DNA of 64,000 nt from Dehalobacter sp. CP (GTDB taxonomy: Bacteria; Bacillota_B; Desulfitobacteriia; Desulfitobacteriales; Syntrophobotulaceae), in NCBI GenBank assembly GCA_009910795.1, contig VMEE01000023.1, positions 42,674 through 106,673 of the forward strand. Reading direction: 5' to 3'. The notes beneath the pieces were generated by a model. The model saw only the letters and a program-made list of their open reading frames with translations. It was not told where the DNA came from and did not search any database. A program made the translations under genes and the position numbers. Positions 17,561 to 26,495 of this stretch are shown here, in pieces; within the stretch, counting starts at the first letter, position 1; every line of letters begins with the position of its first letter.

Positions 17561-17767
17561 ATTTAGCGCCAAATCAAACCAGCAAAACTGACTTAGCACA
17601 GTTCTGTCTGAGTGCATACTGATCCACAACACTTGACAAATATTCGGAAATTTGATAGCATTACCTAAAATTATATCATACAGTTTTATATTTAAAGGCT
17701 GTACCATGACAGTATAAAGCAGCATTCGTCTTTAACAGAAATGCTAAGGGGTGAAGGCTTTTTTGGT

Positions 17768-17799
17768 ATATCAGAAAAAGTCTAAGCACTTTCTGATAT
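17768..17799. repeat. Inverted repeat, 10-bp arms
   Basis: ATATCAGAAA at 17768-17777 and TTTCTGATAT at 17790-17799 form a perfect inverted repeat with a 12-base loop. It sits just left of the larger nested palindromic element and may belong to it. Confidence 0.7.
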
Positions 17800-17811
17800 C
17801 TCTAGGCGCAG

Positions 17812-17975
17812 CTAGTACCATGTCAACCCTAAATCTATATATCCTGGCGGCAGATTTCTGTTAATACTGCGTTGTCGTCAATCACCATACGCTCGGTATG
17901 CCTCAATCCTTCGCCTTGTCTTAAAAGAAATCTGCTCCCCATTATATTACAGTTTTAAGGTTGACAAGGTACTAG
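17812..17975. repeat. Nested palindromic element, MITE- or REP-like
   Basis: A 164-base element is bounded by CTAGTACCATGTCAACC (17812-17828) and its complement at 17959-17975 with one mismatch; the pairing continues inward with one more mismatch. Inside are GCAGATTTCT (17850-17859) with its exact complement at 17926-17935, and a central hairpin CATAC-gctcg-GTATG (17886-17900). It contains no coding frame. Mirror-nested arms of this kind are typical of mobile non-autonomous or intergenic repeat elements. It lies in the leader region of the 844-residue fusion gene. The rest of the gene-free interval 17561-18035 shows nothing else I can name. Confidence 0.7.
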
Positions 17976-18035
17976 AGACATGGCGCCAGTAAAGTTTTCA
18001 ATAGTTTATAAGATATAAAATGCTAGGAGGAGAGT

Positions 18036-20570
18036 ATGTTGAAACTTGCGTTTTCAACCCTGGGTTGCCCGGATTTCAGCTGGACCGATATCTATTCCAT
18101 GGCCAAGGACTTTGGCTTTGACGGCATTGAAATCCGCGGTCTGGGCAGTGAGATCTTTGCAGTGCAGGCCCAGCCTTTTACTGAGTCTCAGCTGCCGCAA
18201 ACCATAAAAAAGTTATCCGAACTCCGTATTCAAATTCCTTGTCTGTCTTCCGGCTGTTGTCTAAAGTATGCTGAGAAAGCGGAACAGAATCATCAGGAGA
18301 TCGTTCAGTATATTGAATTAGCCTCCAAGCTAGGAACCCCGTATATTCGTATCCTCGCCGATATCGCACCGCAGCCGACTGGTGAAGTCGATGACGAGGT
18401 GGTGCTTACTGCGCTGAACCGTCTGGTACCTCTGGCCGAAGAAAAAGGCGTTACCCTTTTGGTTGAAACGAACGGAGTCTATTCCGATACCTCCCGTTTA
18501 TGCCATCTGCTCAACCATGTAGCCAGTGACAATGTTGGCGCCTTGTGGGATATGCATCACCCTTATCGTTTTGCAGATGAGACACCTGGAAAGACTGTTC
18601 AGAACCTTGGTGCCTACATTAAATATGTACATATCAAGGATTCCGTTTTAGAGAACGGCACCACCCGGTACCGTATGATGGGAGAAGGAGATTTACCCAT
18701 CGATGAGATGATGCAGGCCCTGCATTCGATTAACTATGAGGGCTATGTTTCCCTGGAATGGGTCAAACGCTGGGCGGCGGACCTGGATGATGCCGGCGTC
18801 GTTTTCCCGAATTTTGCAGAATATATGAGCCGTTACACGGAAAAAACATCGGTGAAAGGTCATTTGTACGATAACAATGCCAAGACCGGAAAATATATCT
18901 GGCAAAAGGATACGCTGATTGATCTGACCTTCCCCCAGGTGCTTGACCGGATGGTGGATGAGTTCCCGGATCAGTATGCTTTCCGTTATACGACCATGGA
19001 TTATACCCGTACGTATAAAGAATTCCGGGACGATGTTGACACATTTGCACGCGCCCTGATCGCGATGGGTGTCAGACCCGGGGACCATGTTGCGACCTGG
19101 GCCACCAACGTTCCGCAGTGGTACATTACCTTTTGGGCGGCAACCAAGATTGGCGCTGTGCTGGTAACCGTAAATACCGCGTATAAGATTTATGAGGCAG
19201 AATATCTGCTGCGCCAGTCGGATACACACACGCTGGTCATGATAGACGGATATAAGGACTCCGATTATGTCGGCATTATCAAGGAGCTTTGCCCTGAGCT
19301 GGAGACTACCGAGGCCGGAAAGCCGCTGCATATCAAACGGCTGCCTTTCTTACGCAATATTGTCACGGTTGATTCCAGGCAGAACGGCTGTCTCACCTGG
19401 GAAGATGCGATTGCCCTGGCTGACAAAGTCCCCGTTGAGGAAGTATACCGCCGTGCCCTTTCTCTTAACCGTCATGATGTCTGCAACATGCAGTATACCT
19501 CAGGAACCACTGGTTTCCCGAAAGGCGTTATGCTGACACACTATAATGTTGTGAATAACGGTAAAAATATTGGCGACTGCATGGATCTTTCCACAGCCGA
19601 CCGCATGATGATTCATGTCCCGATGTTCCATTGCTTCGGGATGGTGCTGGCGATGACTGCGTCCATGACCCATGGGGTGACCATGTCCCCGATACCGGCG
19701 TTTTCGCCGAAGATATCGCTGGATTGCATCAACAGGGAAAAAATCACCGCCTTCCATGGTGTTCCGACCATGTTTATTGCGATGCTCGAGCATGAAGATT
19801 TTCCGAAAACAGACTTTTCCTACATGCGGACCGGAATCATGGCAGGAAGCCCGTGTCCTGTGAAGGTCATGCAGGATGTCGTCGAGAAGATGAATATGAA
19901 TGAAATCACCATTGTCTTCGGACAGACCGAATCTTCACCCGGCTGCACCCAGAGCCGTGTCGACGATTCCGTCGAACTGCGGGTTGCCACTGTGGGCCGT
20001 GCTTTGCCAGGTGTTGAGTGCAAGATCGTGGATCCGAAGACCGGGGAAGATCTTCCGGATAATGAGGACGGCGAATTTGTTGCCAGGGGCTACAATATCA
20101 TGAAAGGCTATTATAAAATGCCCGAAGCCACCGCTGCGGCGATTGATGAGAACGGCTGGCTGCACACCGGCGACCTGGCCAGACGCGATGAGAACGGATA
20201 CTATAAAATTACCGGACGTATCAAGGACATGATCATTCGCGGCGGGGAAAACATCTATCCGAAAGAAATCGAAGATTTTATTTATACCCATCCAAAGGTC
20301 AAGGACGTTCAAGTTATTGGTGTCCCTGACAAACAATATGGGGAAGAGATTATGGCCTGTGTCATACTGAAGGACGGCGTCGAACTGACCGCTGATGAGC
20401 TGAAGGATTTTGTCCGCACCCACATGGCCAAGCACAAAACACCGCGTTATATTGACTTTGTCGCAGAATTCCCGATGAATGCCGCAGGCAAAATTATGAA
20501 ATATAAAATGCGCGAAAACGCGGTCGAAAAGTTAAACCTTCAGGCCGACAACAGTATTGAAACTGCCTAA
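18036..20570 (+). CDS. TIM-barrel (sugar isomerase-like) / acyl-CoA synthetase fusion
   Basis: This 844-residue protein joins two enzymes. Residues 1 to about 270 are an AP-endonuclease-2/xylose-isomerase-type TIM barrel: it opens LKLAFSTLGCPDFSW, has LLVETNGVYSDT and GALWDMHHPYRF, and ends EGYVSLEW. Metal-ligand Glu, Asp and His residues are plausible. Residues about 285-840 are an AMP-forming acyl-CoA synthetase, with P-loop YTSGTTGFPKG near 488, GQTESSPG, GWLHTGDLARRDENG, GRIKDMIIRGGENIYP and the catalytic Lys region AAGKIMKYKM near 816. The synthetase resembles medium/long-chain types; the acyl substrate is unknown. GGAGGAG precedes the ATG. The frame crosses the join without a break. Confidence 0.9.
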   Translation: MLKLAFSTLGCPDFSWTDIYSMAKDFGFDGIEIRGLGSEIFAVQAQPFTESQLPQTIKKLSELRIQIPCLSSGCCLKYAEKAEQNHQEIVQYIELASKLGTPYIRILADIAPQPTGEVDDEVVLTALNRLVPLAEEKGVTLLVETNGVYSDTSRLCHLLNHVASDNVGALWDMHHPYRFADETPGKTVQNLGAYIKYVHIKDSVLENGTTRYRMMGEGDLPIDEMMQALHSINYEGYVSLEWVKRWAADLDDAGVVFPNFAEYMSRYTEKTSVKGHLYDNNAKTGKYIWQKDTLIDLTFPQVLDRMVDEFPDQYAFRYTTMDYTRTYKEFRDDVDTFARALIAMGVRPGDHVATWATNVPQWYITFWAATKIGAVLVTVNTAYKIYEAEYLLRQSDTHTLVMIDGYKDSDYVGIIKELCPELETTEAGKPLHIKRLPFLRNIVTVDSRQNGCLTWEDAIALADKVPVEEVYRRALSLNRHDVCNMQYTSGTTGFPKGVMLTHYNVVNNGKNIGDCMDLSTADRMMIHVPMFHCFGMVLAMTASMTHGVTMSPIPAFSPKISLDCINREKITAFHGVPTMFIAMLEHEDFPKTDFSYMRTGIMAGSPCPVKVMQDVVEKMNMNEITIVFGQTESSPGCTQSRVDDSVELRVATVGRALPGVECKIVDPKTGEDLPDNEDGEFVARGYNIMKGYYKMPEATAAAIDENGWLHTGDLARRDENGYYKITGRIKDMIIRGGENIYPKEIEDFIYTHPKVKDVQVIGVPDKQYGEEIMACVILKDGVELTADELKDFVRTHMAKHKTPRYIDFVAEFPMNAAGKIMKYKMRENAVEKLNLQADNSIETA

Positions 20571-20619
20571 GGTACTTCTAGGAAGCCTTATTGTGTTTAT
20601 CAAATGGCAAAAATTTTCT

Positions 20620-20647
20620 TTGGATGAATAGAAAATTATGGTATAAT
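20620..20647 (+). promoter_or_regulatory. Sigma-A-type promoter for the downstream GGDEF gene
   Basis: TTGGAT (20620-20625) and a perfect TATAAT (20642-20647) are separated by 16 bases. Transcription would begin near 20654, which argues against the TTG at 20650 as the start codon. Confidence 0.5.
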
Positions 20648-20679
20648 ATTTGCGTAATTCGCAAAATGTGGTGAAACAG

Positions 20680-21726
20680 TTGGTCAGAAAGTTTGATTTG
20701 ATCAAATATAAACCGCTGGAACGAAAATTCCTGCTCTTTAGGTGGGGACTGCTTGTTGTCGCCCTGGCTGAGCTGATCCGTTTTCAGGGCTCTTTCACGG
20801 GCGTGTTTTTTGTTGGTTTCTTTATCGCCCTTCTATATAATGCATTTATTTCCGTTTGTGTCTTCAGCAAGGACACCCGGGCCGAGAAAATGATGCGACT
20901 CAGCTTAGTGCTTGATATTCCTGTTTATACCCTGTTGATGGCAGGGAATGTTGAATTACTGAATATGCTCTTTTTTTCCTATTTCTTCTTTGTTTCTTTT
21001 CACGGCATGCGTTATGGGATTCCGGGTTTGATCATTGCTGCTGCCGAAAGCGTAGCCTCTTTATTCATTACGTCATTCAAAATTTCGGATCTGTTTGTAT
21101 CCGTGAATATCTATCTGTTCAGCCTTCTGCTCCTAGCCTTCGGTTTTATCATTGTATTTGAAGTCAACAGTTTGCTGAATATCAGCCAATATCAGTTCAG
21201 AAAGGCCAAAAATCAGGCGGCCAGAGATCCGCTGACAGGGCTTCCGAACCGCCTGCTGTTGGAAAAGAGTTTTCAGAAGGCTGTATCCAATTATCAGAGG
21301 ACAGGGCAGCCTTTTTGCATTGCCATTTTTGATATTGATAATTTTAAAAAGATAAATGATCAGAAGGGACATGTCTTTGGCGACAAGGTTTTGCTGGTTT
21401 TAGCCCGTGTTTTAAAAACGAATGCCAGGGCCACTGATTTCATCTGCCGTTACGGCGGTGAGGAGTTTCTAATTATTCTTTATGGCTGCGGCCTGAAGGA
21501 CGCCTGCCTGAAAGCGGATAAAATCAGGGAAGAATTTGCACTTAACAGTTATTTTGATAAGCCACTGACCGTGAGTGCCGGTGTCTGTCTCTATCAAAAA
21601 GGCTGCTCGCTGACCGAAAATATTGAGATTGCGGATAAAGCACTTTACGCTGCCAAAACAGCAGGGAAGAACAGGGTCATCTCAGGCAGCCGTTTCGGCG
21701 TTGATCTTTTCCATAAAGAAGCTTAA
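20680..21726 (+). CDS. Membrane-anchored GGDEF diguanylate cyclase (GGEEF)
   Basis: About 348 residues: an N-terminal membrane region of five or six helices (about 15-170) and a GGDEF domain (about 185-345). The domain carries ARDPLTGLPNRLLLEKSF, DIDNFKKINDQKGHVFGD and the active-site variant RYGGEEFLIIL, which is a functional form in many cyclases. I prefer TTG 20680 because GTGGTGA lies 5 bases upstream; the in-frame TTG at 20650 lies on the predicted transcription start. It is convergent with the radical SAM gene to the right. Confidence 0.87.
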   Translation: MVRKFDLIKYKPLERKFLLFRWGLLVVALAELIRFQGSFTGVFFVGFFIALLYNAFISVCVFSKDTRAEKMMRLSLVLDIPVYTLLMAGNVELLNMLFFSYFFFVSFHGMRYGIPGLIIAAAESVASLFITSFKISDLFVSVNIYLFSLLLLAFGFIIVFEVNSLLNISQYQFRKAKNQAARDPLTGLPNRLLLEKSFQKAVSNYQRTGQPFCIAIFDIDNFKKINDQKGHVFGDKVLLVLARVLKTNARATDFICRYGGEEFLIILYGCGLKDACLKADKIREEFALNSYFDKPLTVSAGVCLYQKGCSLTENIEIADKALYAAKTAGKNRVISGSRFGVDLFHKEA

Positions 21727-21758
21727 AGATCAAAATCCTCCACCCAAATTTTCTAAAA

Positions 21759-23252
21759 TTATTTTAATATTTCCTCAGTCCGGCGGAATACTTTTCGGAA
21801 ATGAAAACCGTATATGGACAGGGTTACTGCCAGCGGAAATACATTACGGCGTTTCCGCAGAGACCAAATGATCAGTTTCCAGTAGTATCGTCTTTCTTGG
21901 CCGATAATTCCCAAACGGAATACCGATCTGATAAACGCGAGCACCTGACAACGGCCGATCCGCTGAGCCGTAAATCCAGCAGGTTCGTACTGCTCTAAGA
22001 ATGTCAGGACCCGCTCATAATATTTTCTTGGCGAGTAGATCGTATCGACAATTTTTTGATAGCCTTTGATCAACAGGTGGCTTTCCATTCTTGGTATGAA
22101 GTTCATCGAGAAGTCGGTGTTGTCGCCGCTGATGCTTTTTAACAGGCGGCCTTCCGCTGCCAGACGCTGATATAGTTTAGTTCCTTTCGGCGCATTCAGC
22201 AGCCCGACCATCGCGGTAACGATCCCGCTTTCCTGAATAAAGGTTACCAGTTTGTCAAAAATAGAGGCATTGTCGTTGTCGAACCCGACAATAAAGCCGC
22301 CCTGAACCTGAAGGCCGAATTTTTGAATTTTTTTGATACACGCAATCAGATTGCGGTTTTTATTCTGAAGTTTATTGCACTCAACCAGGCTGTCTTCATC
22401 CATGGTTTCAATTCCGATAAATACAGTCAGAAACCCCGCCTTAACCATCAGATTCATAAGGCTGTCATCATCAGCCAGATTGATCGAGGCCTCTGTGATA
22501 AACGTAAACGGATAATTTTTTTGTTTCATCCAGCTGATCAACGCAGGTAGGATATCATCCTTTAATTTTTTTTTGTTGCCGATAAAATTATCATCGACCA
22601 GGAAGATGCCTCCGCGCCATCCGGCCCGATAAAGGGAATCCAATTCTGACAGGAGCTGCGGAGAGGTCTTGGTACGGGGCTCGTGACCGTATAAAGATGT
22701 AATGTTGCAGAAATCGCAATGGAATGGGCATCCGCGTGAATATTGAATATTCATTGTTGCGTAGTGTTTCATATCGATAAGGTCCCACAAAGGCACAGGG
22801 GTATTTCTGATATCCGCCCATTCTTCCGTTGTGTAAATGTGCGCTGCCGATCCGTTCTCAAGGTCACGCACAAAGGCAGGTACAGTGTTCTCCCCTTCAT
22901 TCAGGACGAGATAATCTACATCATCATACTCCTCAGGTTCGGAAGTAAAGAGGGGACCGCCTGCAGTCGTTTTGACTCCGAGGGCATGACAGCGGTTAAT
23001 AACTTCCCTGACAGATTCTTTTTGGACGACCATCGCGCTGATCCAGACATAATCGGCCCATAAAATATCCCGATCCTTGAGTTTCGTTACATTCATATCC
23101 ACAAGACGCTTATCATAATGCTCCGGCAGCATAGCAGCTACGGAAAGTAGCCCCAGGGGCGGAGATCCAGCTTTCTTGGATATGAACTTTAACGCGTACT
23201 GGAAACTCCAATAGGTTAGCGGTATTTGCGGGTAAACAAGCAAAATTTTCAT
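21759..23252 (-). CDS. B12-binding-domain radical SAM protein (DUF4070 type)
   Basis: This 497-residue protein has an N-terminal cobalamin-binding-like domain (about 1-140, ILLVYPQIP start, AGGPLFTSEPEEY) followed by a radical SAM domain with the cluster motif C-x3-C-x2-C in SRGCPFHCDFCNI. The C-terminal part (about 370-497) resembles the DUF4070 extension found on a large anaerobe group. Such enzymes modify lipids, tetrapyrroles or natural products; the substrate here is not predictable. It is a stand-alone gene with 5' sequence shared with no near neighbour. The domain assignment is firm and the function unknown. Confidence 0.88.
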   Translation of the reverse strand: MKILLVYPQIPLTYWSFQYALKFISKKAGSPPLGLLSVAAMLPEHYDKRLVDMNVTKLKDRDILWADYVWISAMVVQKESVREVINRCHALGVKTTAGGPLFTSEPEEYDDVDYLVLNEGENTVPAFVRDLENGSAAHIYTTEEWADIRNTPVPLWDLIDMKHYATMNIQYSRGCPFHCDFCNITSLYGHEPRTKTSPQLLSELDSLYRAGWRGGIFLVDDNFIGNKKKLKDDILPALISWMKQKNYPFTFITEASINLADDDSLMNLMVKAGFLTVFIGIETMDEDSLVECNKLQNKNRNLIACIKKIQKFGLQVQGGFIVGFDNDNASIFDKLVTFIQESGIVTAMVGLLNAPKGTKLYQRLAAEGRLLKSISGDNTDFSMNFIPRMESHLLIKGYQKIVDTIYSPRKYYERVLTFLEQYEPAGFTAQRIGRCQVLAFIRSVFRLGIIGQERRYYWKLIIWSLRKRRNVFPLAVTLSIYGFHFRKVFRRTEEILK

Positions 23253-23565
23253 AGATTTGCCCTTCCTGTTCTATTGACTGGCACAGCCACTTCTAGCATA
23301 TCCATTTTTTACTTGCTCAATTCGTTTCTGGTTTATTCGCTGATTTTCTGCAGAACAACACAGGACATTGCAATTTATCATCGGGTAAATTAAAATAGAT
23401 GTAGAATCAAGAAAGGGAGAGAGTAGTAAGATATGGAGGAAAATGCAGGAGATATACGAAGTAGTATTATTTCAAATGACTTATTAATAGGATTTGGTAA
23501 AAGGCTTTGACAATCCTGTATAAGGAATGATTCTGCCTTTTTATTATTATCAGGAGGAACAATCA

Positions 23566-24864
23566 TTGATTACCGGGATTTTGTTTTTAGTCGTGCTGAT
23601 TGCGCTCAATGCCTTTTTCGCTGCCTCGGAGATTGCTTTGATCTCCCTGAATGACAATAAAATCAGAATGATGGCTGAAGATGGCGACAAGAAGGCCAAA
23701 ATTTTAACCAATTTGCTCGGCGAGCCGAGCAAATTTCTTGCGACGATCCAGATTGGGATAACGTTGGCAGGCTTTCTGGCCAGTGCGTTTGCTTCAGAAA
23801 ATTTTTCCGATCCGCTGGTTTCACTGCTGATTAAGCTTGGGGCCCCCGTTTCAGCATCCTTGCTGAAGACGATAGCCGTTATTCTAATTACCATCATTTT
23901 ATCTTACTTCACGCTGGTGCTCGGAGAGCTCGTGCCGAAAAGAATTGCGATGAATAAAGCTGAAAAGATCGCCTGGTTTGCTGCAAATCCGCTGTATATC
24001 CTGTCTAAAATTACCTCACCATTCGTAAAAATGCTTACGGCGTCAATGAACGTGTTTGTAAGGCTTTTCGGGGTAGATCCGAATGCGGAGAACGAGCAGG
24101 TCACGGAAGAAGAAATCCGCATGATGGTTGATGTTGGCGAGGAAAAAGGCGCTATCCATGAAACAGAAAAACTGATGATTAACAATATTTTTGAATTTAA
24201 CAATAAAACGGTTTCCGAAGTCATGACACATCGCACGGATATTGCGGCGCTGCCGATTGAAGCAAGCTTAAGTGAAGTCATTGCCTTTATCAATCATGAG
24301 AAGTATTCCAGGATACCCGTCTATGAGGAGAATATCGACAATATTGTCGGGGTGCTGCAATCCAAATACCTTTTCCAGTATTTAACGAACAACAGCAATC
24401 CGGAGACATTTCATCTGCGGGACGTTGTCCGGGAGCCCTATTATGTACCGGATTCGAAACGCACCGATGAATTATTCAAAGAACTTCAGCAGAACAAGAC
24501 ACATCTGGCCGTGATCATTGACGAATACGGCGGGACGGCCGGTATTGTGACGCTGGAGGATCTTATTGAAGAAATTGTCGGCAACATTTTTGACGAGGAT
24601 GATGAAGTCGAACTGGAATTTGAAAAGATCGATGAAAATACCTATATGATCAACGGGGCGACGAGCCTCGATGCGGTCCAAGATTATCTCGACGTAGAAC
24701 TGCCGATTGAAGAATATGAGACCCTAAGCGGTTTTCTGGTTGGACAGCTCGGAAGGATTCCCGGAAAAGATGATACGCCTTCCTTAGAATTCAACAGTTT
24801 GATGTTTAAGGTTGAGGAAGTCGATGAAAAAAGGATTGCCAAAGTAAAGGTGTGCAGGCTATAA
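23566..24864 (+). CDS. CNNM/CorC-type membrane protein with CBS domains
   Basis: About 432 residues in the order CNNM (DUF21) membrane domain (residues 1-190, four helices; LNAFFAASEIALISL, LGELVPKRIAMNKAEK), two CBS domains (about 205-325; MTHRTDIAALPIE, HLAVIIDEYGGTAGIVTLEDL), and a C-terminal CorC_HlyC domain (about 340-430). The family takes part in Mg/Co ion export or resistance; older haemolysin labels are not informative. Start TTG 23566 is chosen because AGGAGGA lies 7 bases upstream; an in-frame ATG at 23527 precedes that site. Palindromic repeats and hgcAB follow. Confidence 0.92.
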   Translation: MITGILFLVVLIALNAFFAASEIALISLNDNKIRMMAEDGDKKAKILTNLLGEPSKFLATIQIGITLAGFLASAFASENFSDPLVSLLIKLGAPVSASLLKTIAVILITIILSYFTLVLGELVPKRIAMNKAEKIAWFAANPLYILSKITSPFVKMLTASMNVFVRLFGVDPNAENEQVTEEEIRMMVDVGEEKGAIHETEKLMINNIFEFNNKTVSEVMTHRTDIAALPIEASLSEVIAFINHEKYSRIPVYEENIDNIVGVLQSKYLFQYLTNNSNPETFHLRDVVREPYYVPDSKRTDELFKELQQNKTHLAVIIDEYGGTAGIVTLEDLIEEIVGNIFDEDDEVELEFEKIDENTYMINGATSLDAVQDYLDVELPIEEYETLSGFLVGQLGRIPGKDDTPSLEFNSLMFKVEEVDEKRIAKVKVCRL

Positions 24865-24930
24865 CGCTTAGGTTCATAGTACCGCGTTTTGTAATGTTAG
24901 AGAAAACCGGAGGATAAATAATTACGGGTC

Positions 24931-25040
24931 GGTCTGCGTGCCACAGTACCGCTTTCGGCCGTTGCGTCCTCCTTGACGCAAAAGGCCGCGCTTCGCCATC
25001 CAGGCTCCGCTTGTCGCGGAACTGTGACACGCAGACTAAT
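24931..25040. repeat. Palindromic repeat, copy 1
   Basis: The left arm 24932-24952 (GTCTGCGTG...) is the complement of the right arm 25016-25036 (...CACGCAGAC) at 19 of 21 positions. An inner hairpin GCGTC/GACGC lies within. The segment is GC-rich beside AT-rich flanks and ends CAGACTAAT, as does copy 2. Confidence 0.8.
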
Positions 25041-25094
25041 AAAACATTCTTGAAATAAATACCCAAATATATGCGTGCCTTAGACTCCCTGGTT

Positions 25095-25205
25095 GGTCTG
25101 TGTGCCACAATTCCGCTTTCGGCTGTTGCGCCATCCGTGGTGCAAACAGCCGCGCTCCGCCTCCATGCTCCGCTTAACGCTGGAATTGTGACGCCCAGAC
25201 CTAAT
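25095..25205. repeat. Palindromic repeat, copy 2 (diverged)
   Basis: This has the same architecture and length as copy 1 (GGTCTGTGTGCCACAATTCC ... CAGACCTAAT), including GCTTTCGGC and GCCGCGCT blocks in the same order, but with more mismatches between arms. It lies 55 bases after copy 1 in direct orientation, just before the hgcA promoter. An open frame runs through it into hgcA but is not taken as coding. Confidence 0.8.
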
Positions 25206-25232
25206 TTGGGTAATCAACTTTGCATGAATTAT

Positions 25233-25261
25233 TTGAGCAGAGAATTTGAGAACGCTATTAT
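25233..25261 (+). promoter_or_regulatory. Candidate hgcAB promoter
   Basis: TTGAGC (25233-25238) and TATTAT (25256-25261) are separated by exactly 17 bases, giving transcription from about 25268 and a leader of about 58 bases before the TTG start of hgcA. Confidence 0.5.
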
Positions 25262-25325
25262 ACGAATCATATGCTTGTTAGGAATTGGCTTCTTTTATCC
25301 TGCCAAACCTTTTGGAGGTGTTATA

Positions 25326-26483
25326 TTGGGAGAAATAAGTTTTGATCCGAATCAGAATAATCAAAAGGCTAATAAGAAGGTTGAGCTTAAAATGTTTGAC
25401 CCGCAGCCGTGCTGCTGCGGGAATGACGCTTTAGTCGGGGCTGTAACCATCTATGACACGGAATGCGGCTGGATTACAGGTGAAATAAAGACACCAGTAG
25501 GGCTGGTGCCTCAGATTTCGACGAACTTAACGACTCAGGATATCCTGGGAGGATGGAAAGCCCGCTGGGGTATCGGCCGGATGAATTATAAAATCAATCC
25601 CGGCCTTTATGCTGTCGGCAATCCGGATGAACATTCCGAGGTTCTGGTAACGGCCAATTACAAAATGACCTTTGATGCCCTTCGTAAGGAGCTGGCCGGA
25701 CTTCAGGCCTGGATCCTGGTGCTTGACACCAAAGGCATTAATGTCTGGTGTGCGGCAGGCAAAGGGACGTTCGGCACGGAGGAGCTCAGCAGTCGGATCG
25801 GGAAGACCAGGCTTGCCCAGATTGTGTCCCACAGGATATTGCTTCTGCCGCAGCTCGGCGCTCCTGGGGTAAGTGCGCATCAAGTCTACAAACAAACTGG
25901 TTTCAATGTCGTGTATGGTCCGGTTAGAGCTCGGGATATCCGTGAATTTATCGCTTCCGGAAGGAAAGCGACAGCCGAAATGCGGACCGTGAAGTTTACG
26001 GCGTATGACCGGTTGGTACTTACACCGATGGAACTTACCGGTACAATGAAGCCGTCCCTGATGATTTTAGGCATTTTATTTATCTTTAATCTGATCCGTC
26101 CAGGAGCTTTTGGGATCACAGACTTTTATGCCTATGCCGGGGCGCTAATTGTGGGTTGTGTTCTGACCCCGGTTTTGTTGCCGTGGATTCCCGGAAAGGC
26201 ATTTGCCTGGAAGGGATGGCTCCTGGGTCTGCTTTGGGCGGCAGCAGTGAATGTGCTGAACGGCTGGCCGGGAGATCTTTCCTACAGTTGGCTCAGGGCT
26301 TTGGGGTACTTTCTGGTTCTGCCGTCGATCTCTGCATTTTATGCGATGAACTTTACTGGATCTTCGACATATACTTCGTTTTCCGGCGTTATGAAGGAGA
26401 TGAAGACCGCTGTTCCGGCTATTGTGGTTACTATCGGCGTCGGAGTTGCGCTCATTTTACTGAACAGCTTATTCAGAGTTTAA
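25326..26483 (+). CDS. hgcA: HgcA, corrinoid protein of mercury methylation
   Basis: HgcA transfers a methyl group from its cobamide to Hg(II), in partnership with HgcB. The diagnostic cap-helix motif NVWCAAGKGTFG is present at about residues 139-150, with Cys142 the presumed lower cobalt ligand. The corrinoid-binding domain is N-terminal (about 35-225), and about five membrane helices follow (about 235-385), the architecture specific to HgcA. I chose TTG 25326, which has GGAGGTG 5 bases upstream and gives 385 residues. The frame is open back to 25071 through a palindromic repeat, but that extension is not HgcA-like. An internal ATG at 25392 is possible. hgcB follows 12 bases after the stop. 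Confidence 0.96.
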   Translation: MGEISFDPNQNNQKANKKVELKMFDPQPCCCGNDALVGAVTIYDTECGWITGEIKTPVGLVPQISTNLTTQDILGGWKARWGIGRMNYKINPGLYAVGNPDEHSEVLVTANYKMTFDALRKELAGLQAWILVLDTKGINVWCAAGKGTFGTEELSSRIGKTRLAQIVSHRILLLPQLGAPGVSAHQVYKQTGFNVVYGPVRARDIREFIASGRKATAEMRTVKFTAYDRLVLTPMELTGTMKPSLMILGILFIFNLIRPGAFGITDFYAYAGALIVGCVLTPVLLPWIPGKAFAWKGWLLGLLWAAAVNVLNGWPGDLSYSWLRALGYFLVLPSISAFYAMNFTGSSTYTSFSGVMKEMKTAVPAIVVTIGVGVALILLNSLFRV

Positions 26484-26495
26484 GGGGAGGCCGAT

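Noticed and set aside
23527..23565. Upstream ATG start of the CorC-type gene
   Set aside because: The AGGAGGA site lies after this ATG and fits the TTG at 23566.
24931..25205. CRISPR array
   Set aside because: Only two copies, each palindromic and about 110 bases long, with no short spacers.
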